64,000 bases of DNA from Pseudarthrobacter naphthalenicus (GTDB taxonomy: Bacteria > Actinomycetota > Actinomycetes > Actinomycetales > Micrococcaceae), in assembly GCF_029076445.1 (NCBI RefSeq), contig NZ_JARESG010000003.1:1-64000 (forward strand). The letters run 5' to 3'. Under the pieces are notes generated by a model. The model was not told the DNA's origin. It did not search any database and saw only the letters and a program-made list of their open reading frames with translations. The position numbers and the translations under genes are program-made. The stretch's first letter is position 1; each line of letters begins with the position of its first letter. Positions 36,736 through 45,045 of this stretch are shown one piece after another.

Positions 36736-37743
36736 CTAGTGAAGGTATCGCTGCCAAAATCCATCAGTTTGCCAGTCCGCCGGGAATCCCATGGGGTTCA
36801 ACGGGACAGCGTTGAATTCGCCAAGAAGGTCCTTCAGCCGCGCGGCCCAATTGGAACCGGGACTGATGGTGCCCAGAACGGTTTGGAGCGCCACGATCAC
36901 CGGGAAGACCCGGAATCGGCGATAAGAGCCTGAGCCTCGGAACGCCTGCGGGTCCTCCAGCCAGGAAACTCCTTCAGAACGCGGGATTTTCGGGGCCACA
37001 CCGAACTGCCTGTTCCACACCCGGCTATGGTGGGCGCAGAGGTTCCGCGTGTATTGGAAGGTCCCCAGCCAGGAACTGAGCAGCTCGTCCGTAATGCCCA
37101 GGTGCCGGGCGATTTCTTTCCGGTCTTCTCGGTCTGCCAGGTTCCGGTAAAGGTACATCAGGTCACCGAACGCAAGCATCTCGATCATCATCCACGATGG
37201 CGGCAGGACAGGTTCGTCATAGGTGGAAATGTAGTGCCGAAGGAACGACTGCTTTTTGGCGTCCTCCATTGCCCTTTGAAGGTTCCGCGGCGGACGCTCC
37301 TGCAGACGCTGCAGATCCCGTTCCAGTCGTTCCTTTTCGTCGTCCCTGGCCTGAGTCAGGTCTCTGATAAGGCGCCCATGGTCATACCCGCGATCGAAGG
37401 CGGACCTATCCAAATACCAAAACGCATCCGATGTCTTCAGCGCCATATGGTTGGACAGGGTCGCCCGGAGGGCAACCTCGAACCGTTCGAGAGCGTCCAT
37501 CAGCAGCAAACGCAGCCGGCGGTCAAAAATATAGAGTCCCAGAACGCTGTCGAACTTCGTCCCATCGCGGAAAAGGTGCTCCGTATCCGGCCGCTGAAAA
37601 GGCGTCATGTAGGGTGACAAGCGGTAGTAACCGATCCGCGCCAGATATCGCAGGACCCGGGCCTCATCGCTTACCTGCAGACCCCGGGATTTGAGCTGCT
37701 CAAGCTGCTGATCAAGATTCAACGCAGGCTTGTCATAACGCAT
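36736..37743 (-). CDS. Abi_2 family abortive-infection protein (HEPN)
   Basis: A 335-aa member of the AbiD/AbiF-like Abi_2 family. Diagnostic segments are MRYDKPALNLDQQLEQLKSR at the start, RIGYYRLSPYMTPFQ near residue 38, FDRRLRLLLMDALERFEVAL near 75, and the HEPN RNase-type motif RNLCAHHSRVWN near 245. The ATG at 37743 gives the canonical N-terminus; a longer frame upstream is non-conserved. Family members arrest growth on phage infection, probably by RNA cleavage. It is the promoter-proximal gene of a two-gene minus-strand locus with the nuclease-like gene, and an inverted repeat lies ~110 bases upstream. Confidence 0.88.
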   Translation of the reverse strand: MRYDKPALNLDQQLEQLKSRGLQVSDEARVLRYLARIGYYRLSPYMTPFQRPDTEHLFRDGTKFDSVLGLYIFDRRLRLLLMDALERFEVALRATLSNHMALKTSDAFWYLDRSAFDRGYDHGRLIRDLTQARDDEKERLERDLQRLQERPPRNLQRAMEDAKKQSFLRHYISTYDEPVLPPSWMMIEMLAFGDLMYLYRNLADREDRKEIARHLGITDELLSSWLGTFQYTRNLCAHHSRVWNRQFGVAPKIPRSEGVSWLEDPQAFRGSGSYRRFRVFPVIVALQTVLGTISPGSNWAARLKDLLGEFNAVPLNPMGFPADWQTDGFWQRYLH

Positions 37744-37851
37744 AGTCAATCCCCTAAGTTGTCCGGGGAATGAAAGATCCCCCAATTTGCGCAGTACCTG
37801 TGAAGGCCCGAGGCGTGGGGGATATGTTGTTCCCAACTGTATGGTGTTCGA

Positions 37852-37886
37852 CCAGATAATACAACCAGGGGTTGTATTCCGTCTGG
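37852..37886. promoter_or_regulatory. Inverted repeat upstream of the abi promoter
   Basis: AATACAACC (37858-37866) and its exact complement GGTTGTATT (37870-37878) are separated by AGG, and flanking CCAGA / TCTGG extend the dyad outward. It lies about 110-140 bases before the abi ATG. An operator for an unknown repressor is the likeliest role; a terminator for plus-strand transcription is possible. Confidence 0.5.
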
Positions 37887-38187
37887 TTGGACGCAGTTGT
37901 GTCAGCCCCGCCGGCCAAGGGAAGCGCCCCGGCCGACCACGCATCTGATGCATGGCCGGCCCAACACCCGCACTGGCCAAATCGTGGATGCCTTCAACCG
38001 TGCGAAAAACAGCACTAGCATCTCGAACGTCGACTATGTCCCCACGCCGGACCAGTCCTGGCCGGCCAACTCCACAATCATCATTGATACCGCCTGCGGA
38101 CAGGTCATCGAGGACTTCCTGGTCGACGAAAAAAGTAGGGATCAGGAAGGCTGAAGCTGGCGCAGACCACTCCCCTACTCAGCCAGC

Positions 38188-38213
38188 TTTACAGAATCTC
38201 CATTATCGGCGTT
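38188..38213 (+). repeat. Direct repeat copy B (TTATCGGCGTT motif)
   Basis: A 26-bp motif ending TCTCCATTATCGGCGTT, identical over its last 17 bases to copy C. GACCACTCCCC occurs 38 bases before the TTATCGG core, as near copy A. It sits to the right of the Abi/nuclease locus, so A and B bracket that locus. Confidence 0.7.
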
Positions 38214-38550
38214 AGGACACCCTGGTAGGCACTGTTCGTAGCATTTCTGACCGTGCCAGTGGAAATTGGCACCCGATCGCCGTACGTCTTCTGTGACTAG
38301 AAAAGCTCCGTAGCGAGGGATAGCTTCTGGACAACAGCCAGCGGGCTGCGGTGAACGTCTGATGCGAACGCGGGGGCGAACTTGCCAGAGCAAAGGCGAC
38401 TGGCAATGAATGTACTGAGGAACAGAAAGTGGAACCTGATATTGGACTAGGACAGCTGTTGCAAAGCACTGAGACCGTCCTAGCTTTGCCTGATCGGTTA
38501 TTTCCTCTGCGCCCCGGGGCATGGTGGCTGCCAAGAGCCTGATCGTGTGG

Positions 38551-39177
38551 CTAAGCTTCTGGTGCCACGTCCGCGAGTAAGACCGTTGCCAGCGCCGCGT
38601 CCCGCGGTACGTGAAGATCCAGTCCAGTTGCTGCGCGAAGACTCGCCAACCGATTGACCACCGTATTCCGATGGCAATAGAGGGACTCCGCCGCAGCCTT
38701 GATGGATCCGCTCTCTAGAAACAGGGTTGCGGTCTCAATGACTCTTGTCCTCTCCTGGAAGGGATGGTCTTCAATCCCTGCGTAAATCGTTCCGCCCATC
38801 CCGGGAGCAGGCTCGACAGGTGGTCCTAAGCAAGTCTCGGCCAAGCGATCCGCGCGTCGACCAGACAGCGGTCTTTTCTCCCCATCCGAGCGAGAGCCAC
38901 GGCAGCGGCGAAGTGCGCCGGTACGCTCGACAGCCCCTTGATGGCCCCGATGTACCCTCCATGGACACCGGTATAGAAGGCGATGTCGCCTTCGGCATAC
39001 TGGCGTCGGAAGATCACGAATACGCCTCCCGATTCGTAGTCGAAGATCGCATCCCTCTCTCGCTGACGCTCGAGGAAACTTTGCAGCAGAGGCATCTCGT
39101 CTCCGATCGCCGACACGAGCTCGAAGGTGGCGTCGAGGGGTACCTGAAGGGTACCGGCGATTCCCTCCAGCAGCCCG
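38551..39177 (-). pseudogene. PucR-family regulator remnant (C-terminal part, frame-disrupted)
   Basis: The minus strand encodes LLEGIAGTLQVPLDATFELV, then IFDYESGGVFVIFRRQ and DIAFYTGVHGGYIGAIKGLS, ending DARIAWPRLA with a TAG at 38826-38828. The reading then resumes in another frame with IETATLFLESGSIKAAAESL and the PucR-type helix-turn-helix CHRNTVVNRLASLRAATGLD. So one stop and one frameshift break the gene, and the N-terminus is missing where it meets the resolvase remnant near 39170. PucR proteins often control purine or amino-acid catabolism. The fragment is presumably inactive. Confidence 0.7.
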
Positions 39178-39405
39178 GGCTGGGGTTCCCCGGTCGGGGA
39201 TACATGCCGGTCAGGGTCTGGCGGGTGATCCCGAGTTCGGTGCAGAGGGTGCTGACTTGGTTCCGGGCTTGCCCATGGACGCCAAAGCGAGCCGGAGTTT
39301 CGCCGCGGTCATTTTGTAGGGCCTTCCCCATTCCGGCCACAAGCGCAGGCTGACGCGAGGCCGGCGATGGTGCGTTCGGAGATGAGCTCGCGTGCGAACT
39401 CCAAT
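39165..39405 (-). pseudogene. Serine resolvase/invertase C-terminal remnant
   Basis: Read across at least two frameshifts, the minus strand gives LEFARELISERTIAGLASA, MTAAKLRLALASMGKPGTK, VSTLCTELGITRQTL and YRHVSPTGE-like codons. This is the end of the catalytic domain, the linker and the helix-turn-helix of Hin/Tn3-type serine recombinases. It abuts the PucR remnant, which suggests an old element inserted there and both then decayed. It is distinct in sequence from tnpR at 31.2 kb. Confidence 0.65.
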
Positions 39406-39487
39406 GGTCGCCGGCGGACATCCGCTTGTTCATCAGGGTGTTCGTTCCAAGCAAGTCCTGAGCGGGCCAGCATTCTCGTTTTCATGG

Positions 39488-40519
39488 CTAGTAGGCCATG
39501 GGGACTATCTGGCCAAATGTTCCGTCGTCGTTGAGTCTTACGCCGTTGTATTTAAAGGTGCGGAGCACTATACGGCGGTCCTCGATCGCCAGGCCGTCAA
39601 CGGACTGGAGGAGCTGCCGCTCGACGTGGAGTAGGTCCATGGGGTTGTTTAGCCAGACGACCATGTGGATGTTGTTGGCCCCGGTGACCGATGACATTAG
39701 GCGCAGGGCCGGTACCCGGTCGGGGAGTCCTTCACCCAGGGTCGGGACCCGGTCAGGCGGTATTGAGCCCCACAGGATGGCGCTGTAGCTGCGTCCTGAT
39801 CCTCGTCGGGCGACGTCGCAGCGCACGGTGATGTATTTTCCACCGACCAGGCGGGTAACGCGCCGTGCGGCGGCCACCGGGGATATGCCGGCGACGGCAG
39901 CGAGTTCGCGAAGACTGGCGCGGCCATCAGCACTGAGCTCACGCATCAGAGCCTGGTTGGCGGTATCCATTTTTACCGCGGCTCCTTCGCCGGCATTAAA
40001 TGCTTGCTTATGGAGTTGGGACAGGCTGCGCAGTTTTGCTGCCGGCAGTGCGTGGAAGTGCCACCGGCCGGCGTCGAGGATCTGGCTGGTGACGGAACGC
40101 ACCGAGTAGTGCAGCACCCCGTCAAGACTGCCGATGGTAGTGAGCAGGAAAGTGGAGAGGCTGTGCTCTGCCGCAGCGATCGTCAACAAAAGATGTGCCG
40201 GGCCGGCGATGAACTGGATGGACATGAGCCGCTGGTCCGGAATGAGTTTCTCGACAACGTCCAGGACGCGGTTGTTCTGGCAGGTCAGTTCGACGAACGC
40301 CACGTCCATGACCCGCAAAAGTTCTGGCCCCGGTGTGATCGAGACACGGGCGAGTCCAGCACCGGTCAACCGCGCCCATCGTCGCGAAAGCGTCGTGGGG
40401 TGAACGTTCAGGACCTCAGCCAGGTCTTCCCATGGCGCACGCGGTGCCACTTGGAGGGCGTTGACTAACTCAATGTCCCGTTCCGCCAAGGGAGAACTAT
40501 GCTGCACTATTTCTTCCAT
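39488..40519 (-). CDS. Lrp/AsnC-family regulator with duplicated domains
   Basis: A 343-aa protein with two consecutive Lrp-type units. The first has HTH WEDLAEVLNVHPTTLSRRWA near residue 30 and a RAM-like effector half; the second has HTH LRELAAVAGISPVAAARRVT near residue 180. The typical Lrp protein is ~150 aa, so this is a tandem fusion, a form seen in Actinobacteria. I start at the ATG at 40519, preceded by CAGGAAAA; further upstream starts lack such a site. It is divergent from the AbgT transporter and probably controls it. A paralogue sits at 43897-44931 in the same locus. Confidence 0.85.
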   Translation of the reverse strand: MEEIVQHSSPLAERDIELVNALQVAPRAPWEDLAEVLNVHPTTLSRRWARLTGAGLARVSITPGPELLRVMDVAFVELTCQNNRVLDVVEKLIPDQRLMSIQFIAGPAHLLLTIAAAEHSLSTFLLTTIGSLDGVLHYSVRSVTSQILDAGRWHFHALPAAKLRSLSQLHKQAFNAGEGAAVKMDTANQALMRELSADGRASLRELAAVAGISPVAAARRVTRLVGGKYITVRCDVARRGSGRSYSAILWGSIPPDRVPTLGEGLPDRVPALRLMSSVTGANNIHMVVWLNNPMDLLHVERQLLQSVDGLAIEDRRIVLRTFKYNGVRLNDDGTFGQIVPMAY

Positions 40520-40722
40520 GGGATTATTTTCCTGCATTTTGGGACGCATGTTCTCGTGGACCGTAGAGTTTGCCTTCGTCCATATGACCCACGCCACATC
40601 GGAGAACCAATGGGATCCCCCTCATCATTCCAGTCCGTCGCAAAAGCGGACAAGCAGGTTGCAGTGATACGCCGGGCAGGCCAGGTCGCCTTTTGCCTCC
40701 CGAATGCAGGGTCAGCGTTGTG

Positions 40723-42285
40723 ATGGCTCTGAAGACTCCCACGGAGCCGCGCCGCAGACTTGGGGCCCGGATTATCGACGGTGTAGAACGCGCCGGCAAC
40801 AAGCTGCCTGAGCCTTTCGCCTTGTTCCTCTACTTGCTGTTGGGGGTCGGCATTGTCTCTACGGTTGTGTCATGGTTCGGCGTCAACACGCAGGTTCCCG
40901 GCAGCAGCAAGTTGACTCCCGTCAAGGGACTGTTCACCGGCGAGGGCATCGCCTGGCTGATGACCACAGCGGTCGATAACTTCATCTCCTTTCCCCCTCT
41001 CGGCGTAGTGGTCACCCTGCTGCTTGCCGTCGGCGTGGCAGAACGCACGGGCCTGCTGCTCACTCTCGTGAAATCGACGCTGGGCCGGGCACCGCGATGG
41101 GCCCTGCCGTACGTGATTGCGCTCGTGGCGCTGTGCGCACACATCATGTCTGACGCCTCGATCCTGGTAATTCCGCCGATCGCGGCGCTGGTGTTCAAAG
41201 CTGCAGGACGCAACCCGGTCGCCGGGCTGCTGGGATCCTACGCGATCGGCATTGCCGCGTTCAGCTGCACGCCTTTCGTCACGTCGACCGACGCCTTGCT
41301 GGCCGGCATCTCGAACGCTGCTGCCGTACCAGTGGCCGGGGCGGTCCTTCCCGTGACGGCGGTGTCCAACCTGGCACTGAACGTGGTGCTATCGGTCGTT
41401 CTGACAGTGGCCGGCGGCCTTGTCATTGACAAGATCCTTGAGCCACGCCTGAACCGGATGGGCGTCGGTACCGGCAAGGCAGCCGAGCACGACAGTGATG
41501 CAGCGGCATCCGCAGCAGTCACCGCACCCGAACGCAGCGCCCTGCGCTGGGCCGGGCTGGCGCTGGTGCTCGTAGTCGCCGGCGTGCTGGCACTGACCCT
41601 GCCCGAAGGCTCACCGCTGCGCAACGAGCAAGGCGGGTTCCTGCCGAAATCCCCCCTGCTGAGTTCAGTCATCTTCCTCGTGTTCACCGTCCTGATCGTT
41701 CCCTCCATCGTGTACGGGGCCCGATTGCGCAAGATCACGGGGATCCAATCCGTGGTTGAGATGATGGGCCAGTCCGTCAAGGACGCCGTTTCCTTCATCG
41801 TGGTGGCTTTCGTCATGGCTCAATTCCTGGCCCTGTTTACCTGGAGCGGTCTGGCCTCCTGGGTCGCTGTCAACGGCGCCCGCACTCTGCAGGACGTCAA
41901 CTTCACCGGCTTCGGTGCCGTGATCGCATTCATTGTGGTGGTCTCGTTGCTGAACCTGCTCATCGCGTCGGGTTCCTCGCTGTGGACCCTCATCGCCGCA
42001 GTATTCATTCCGATGTTCGCCCTGATCGGCTATGAAGCCGGGTTTATCCAGGCCGCCTTCCGCGTCGGGGACTCCGCCACCCAGGCCCTCACTCCCCTGA
42101 ACCCCTACCTCGTCATCATCCTCGCGTTCCTCCGAAAATATGAGCCCGACGCCGGCATTGGTTCGATAATCGGCCGGATGCTCCCCTTCACCATCGTGTT
42201 CTGGATCCTCTGGGTACTCGTGCTCAGCGCATTCTTCTTCACCGGCACCGGAACCGGGCCGGGCATGGGAATCCTGGTCCGCTGA
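40723..42285 (+). CDS. AbgT-family transporter (p-aminobenzoyl-glutamate type)
   Basis: A 520-aa membrane protein with about 11-13 hydrophobic helices. AbgT hallmarks include CAHIMSDASILVIPPIAALVF, LLIASGSSLWTLIAAVFIPM and LTPLNPYLVIILAFLRKYEP. Family members import p-aminobenzoyl-glutamate (or related acylated amino acids) with H+ or export sulfonamides. ATG at 40723; a GTG one codon upstream is possible. Nearby are an amidohydrolase and an M20 amidase of the type that splits aminoacyl compounds. This supports an uptake role, with hydrolysis inside the cell. Confidence 0.9.
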   Translation: MALKTPTEPRRRLGARIIDGVERAGNKLPEPFALFLYLLLGVGIVSTVVSWFGVNTQVPGSSKLTPVKGLFTGEGIAWLMTTAVDNFISFPPLGVVVTLLLAVGVAERTGLLLTLVKSTLGRAPRWALPYVIALVALCAHIMSDASILVIPPIAALVFKAAGRNPVAGLLGSYAIGIAAFSCTPFVTSTDALLAGISNAAAVPVAGAVLPVTAVSNLALNVVLSVVLTVAGGLVIDKILEPRLNRMGVGTGKAAEHDSDAAASAAVTAPERSALRWAGLALVLVVAGVLALTLPEGSPLRNEQGGFLPKSPLLSSVIFLVFTVLIVPSIVYGARLRKITGIQSVVEMMGQSVKDAVSFIVVAFVMAQFLALFTWSGLASWVAVNGARTLQDVNFTGFGAVIAFIVVVSLLNLLIASGSSLWTLIAAVFIPMFALIGYEAGFIQAAFRVGDSATQALTPLNPYLVIILAFLRKYEPDAGIGSIIGRMLPFTIVFWILWVLVLSAFFFTGTGTGPGMGILVR

Positions 42286-42356
42286 CCGAAACAAAAGACT
42301 GCGCCCCTGACGCCAAGAACACCAACCATAATGATGCGACGTAAGGCAGTACTGTG

Positions 42357-43655
42357 ATGCACGAAGCACGACTTCCCCTGACCCCCTCCCCCACCGGGGC
42401 CGTTCTGAGGCTCACGGGAGCCAGACTGATCGACGGCACCGGCGCAGCACCTGTCGATGACGCAGAAGTTATTATCGACGGTGACCGCATCCTCTATGCC
42501 GGCCCACGGCGCGGCCCCGATGACCATCCTGAAGCAACGACCGTGGACCTCAAAGGAAAAACGCTCCTGCCCGGGTTCATCGATACTCACGTCCACCTGT
42601 CGCTATCGTTGGAAACGCCCCCGGCACAGCGCGCCGCACGGTTCGAGTCCGAACACGTCCTGGCCGCCGCAGGGATCATCCACGACACCCTCATGGCCGG
42701 CATCACCACAGCCAGGGACCTCGGCGGTCTCGACGCTGGCTACCGCAGGGCAATAGCGGGCGGCGCCATCCTCGGCCCGCGACTTCATTTGGCGGTTGCT
42801 GTGCTCTCCCCCACCGGGGGACACGCCGACACGTGCATGCCCAACGGCGAAAGGAGCATGTCACTGACGGCCTTGATGACCGTAGATTCTGACGACGAAA
42901 TGCGACGCGCCGTTCGGACGCTGATTCGCTCCGAGGCCGACGTCATCAAGATCTGCACCACAGGCGGCGTATCCAGCCCTTCGGACACACCCCACGATCT
43001 TGGCGTTCCTGAACACCAGATCCGGCTGATAAAGAACGAGACCGCCCGCCGCAGCGGCCAGCCTGTCGCGGCACACGCCCAGGGTGCCGCCGGCATCCTC
43101 GAAGCACTGCGTGGAGGGGTTACGAGCATCGAACACGGATATGAGATCGATGCTGAAGCTATCGCGCTCCTGCAGGAGCAGGACGCTTTCCTGGTCCCGA
43201 CCCTAAGCTCCGCCCTGCGCGTCCCGGACCCCGCGAAGGTCCCGGCCTACCTGTACGAGAAAAAAGTGCTGTGGTCCGGGATCGCCCGCGAACATCTCGG
43301 CGCGGCTCTCAAAGCAGGGGTGAAGGTCGCCATGGGCACAGACGCCGGCGTTTGTCCCCACGGCGAGAATTTGAAAGAGCTCGCGTACATGGTTGAACTG
43401 GGCCTGTCCCCCATGGACGCCATTGTCGCAGCCACCAAAAACGCGGCGGAACTGATGAGATTGGACGACCACCTTGGCACCCTGCAGGCCGGCAAGCTCG
43501 CCGACCTGGTCATAACAGAGATTGACCCGCTAACGGACATCAGCCTGCTCTCAGACCCGACCACCATCGGCGCCATCATCCAAGGCGGACGATGCGTGAA
43601 GGACCTCAAAGGATGGCTCCCCATGCCCGCCGCCTCGACGTTCAACGCCTCCTGA
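42357..43655 (+). CDS. Amidohydrolase family protein (imidazolonepropionase/prolidase-like)
   Basis: A 432-aa metal-dependent hydrolase. Metal-site segments in order are GFIDTHVHLSLSLE (HxH, near residue 65), VIKICTTGGVSS (carboxylated-Lys strand), AAHAQGAAG, SIEHGYEID and MGTDAGVCPHG (Asp). These match the amidohydrolase branch including Xaa-Pro/Xaa-Arg dipeptidases and imidazolonepropionase-like enzymes. The true substrate is unknown; it follows the AbgT transporter by 71 bases and probably acts on the imported compound. A GTG at 42354 is an adjacent alternative start. Confidence 0.85.
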   Translation: MHEARLPLTPSPTGAVLRLTGARLIDGTGAAPVDDAEVIIDGDRILYAGPRRGPDDHPEATTVDLKGKTLLPGFIDTHVHLSLSLETPPAQRAARFESEHVLAAAGIIHDTLMAGITTARDLGGLDAGYRRAIAGGAILGPRLHLAVAVLSPTGGHADTCMPNGERSMSLTALMTVDSDDEMRRAVRTLIRSEADVIKICTTGGVSSPSDTPHDLGVPEHQIRLIKNETARRSGQPVAAHAQGAAGILEALRGGVTSIEHGYEIDAEAIALLQEQDAFLVPTLSSALRVPDPAKVPAYLYEKKVLWSGIAREHLGAALKAGVKVAMGTDAGVCPHGENLKELAYMVELGLSPMDAIVAATKNAAELMRLDDHLGTLQAGKLADLVITEIDPLTDISLLSDPTTIGAIIQGGRCVKDLKGWLPMPAASTFNAS

Positions 43656-43896
43656 AACTCAGGGAACCACCTCGACGGACTGGACAGGCCCTCATCGAAA
43701 CACTTATAGACCAACTCCATGGATCGACGACAATCACCGCAGGGACCGGACACCGGGCTCCCACGAGGCGCACTTACTGCGCCCCTCGGCCGGTCACCGG
43801 ACCGGCCCCGTTACTGGCCGCGGCGGTCTTTGCTGCGGCAAAAACGTCCCGCCACTAGTCGGGGTGGTGCTCCGTCTAATGGTGGGGCCGCGCCTC

Positions 43897-44931
43897 TCAG
43901 TGGCGGCGGTGGTCGTGCAGCGGTGGTGCTGGGGGCAGGACCGGGGTGACAATTACTTCGCCGGTGGCGGTGGAATCCTCGTTCAGCATCCATCCCGTAC
44001 GTTTGTGCGTTCTGACCCCGACGTCGGACTCGATGACTTGCACCGCAGGTGCAGCCTGTTGGAGGCCGGCTTCCACGTCGGCGATGGCACCTGGTGTGCG
44101 TAGCCAGAGATAGAACGTCAGATTGGCGTCTCCGGTTGTGGCGGCACAAAGCCTTAAGGTTCGGTAGGAGCGAAGATAACTTACTGCCGCCTCCAGCTGG
44201 GCGGGCGGTACGCGCACGTACCATTGGCAACCTATGGGGTAACCGGACCAGTCCTGGGCTAGTTCACAACGCAACGCCAGCAGGCCGGTCTCACATGCCT
44301 GGCGCAAGTGTCTTGCAACCGTGGTCGGATGGGTGCCCGTTTCGGCTGCGATCTCGACCGCGGAGGCTCGCCCGTCCCGTGCCAGTACGGTCATTAATTG
44401 CGGCAAGGTTGGAGGAGTGGCGCCGGGCGGACGTGTCACGCCGGGATGCAGGGCAGCTATGCGTCGTTGCTGCTCAGGGGACAGCACGTCCAGGCGCCAG
44501 TTGTTTCCGGCCGAGTAGAGCCTGGTCGCGAGCGTCACTTGGCTGCGCATAATGTCGGGATCGGTGCGCACTATTGGCAGCACGCCCCTGGCCACCTGTT
44601 CCCAATTGCGGGTGAGGACGGTCAGCCGGAGGTCCCAGGCCCGGGCCGCTTCCTCCACGGTTCCGATCTCGGGGACAGCGCACAGGCGTTCGAGTACTTC
44701 CGCCCGGTGCCCGGAACGGCATTCGAGGCCGATGAAAGTGACACACCCCTGGCCGTCGGCGGTGCCGATATGACCGGTGATCCAAGCCTGTCCTTCCGCG
44801 CGGAGCCGTTCCCAGCGGGCGGCAAGGGTTGCCGGATGCCGGCGGAGCACGGATCCGAGCTGGGTCCACGTGGCGCGGGGAGCGAGCTGAAGAGCGTGAA
44901 TCAGTTCGAGGTCATCAGGAGGAAGCTCCAT
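43897..44931 (-). CDS. Lrp/AsnC-family regulator with duplicated domains, second copy
   Basis: A 344-aa double-Lrp protein paralogous to the one at 39.5 kb; both open with a similar segment (here LELIHALQLAPRATWTQLGS). HTH units are WTQLGSVLRRHPATLAARWE and AVEIAAETGTHPTTVARHLR. The ATG at 44931 follows AAGGATCCTGC. It is divergent from the M20 amidase, and the ~110-base gap between the two start codons probably holds its operator. The pairing of one double-Lrp protein with each transcription unit of this locus is notable. Confidence 0.85.
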   Translation of the reverse strand: MELPPDDLELIHALQLAPRATWTQLGSVLRRHPATLAARWERLRAEGQAWITGHIGTADGQGCVTFIGLECRSGHRAEVLERLCAVPEIGTVEEAARAWDLRLTVLTRNWEQVARGVLPIVRTDPDIMRSQVTLATRLYSAGNNWRLDVLSPEQQRRIAALHPGVTRPPGATPPTLPQLMTVLARDGRASAVEIAAETGTHPTTVARHLRQACETGLLALRCELAQDWSGYPIGCQWYVRVPPAQLEAAVSYLRSYRTLRLCAATTGDANLTFYLWLRTPGAIADVEAGLQQAAPAVQVIESDVGVRTHKRTGWMLNEDSTATGEVIVTPVLPPAPPLHDHRRH

Positions 44932-45045
44932 GCAGGATCCTTCGGTTTTCAGATGGTTGACTGCAATTTTCTCACGATATCGAGCGTGTGTATGGGTGAG
45001 ACCTTCACACTCAAGGGATCCAATTTTCCTGCGAAAGGGCCCGCC

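Larger units (their letters stand above)
37744..38550. other. Region upstream of the abi gene with inverted repeat and no clear gene
   Basis: About 800 bases. A small plus-strand frame (about 37951-38154) has protein-like stretches such as STIIIDTACGQVIEDF but no convincing ribosome binding site or family, so it is not called. Direct repeat copy B lies at 38188-38213. From 38214 to 38550 nothing recognisable was seen on either strand. Confidence 0.5.

Noticed and set aside
36913..36927. GGCGATAAGAGCCTG inside the abi gene, sharing CGATAAGAGCCT with the res-like site at 31134.
   Set aside because: It lies within coding sequence for the conserved Abi_2 protein and lacks the flanking TGTC/GACA arms. 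Probably chance.
37951..38154. Plus-strand frame of ~67 codons upstream of abi.
   Set aside because: Protein-like in places but no ribosome binding site, no recognised family and overlapping alternative frames. Left uncalled.
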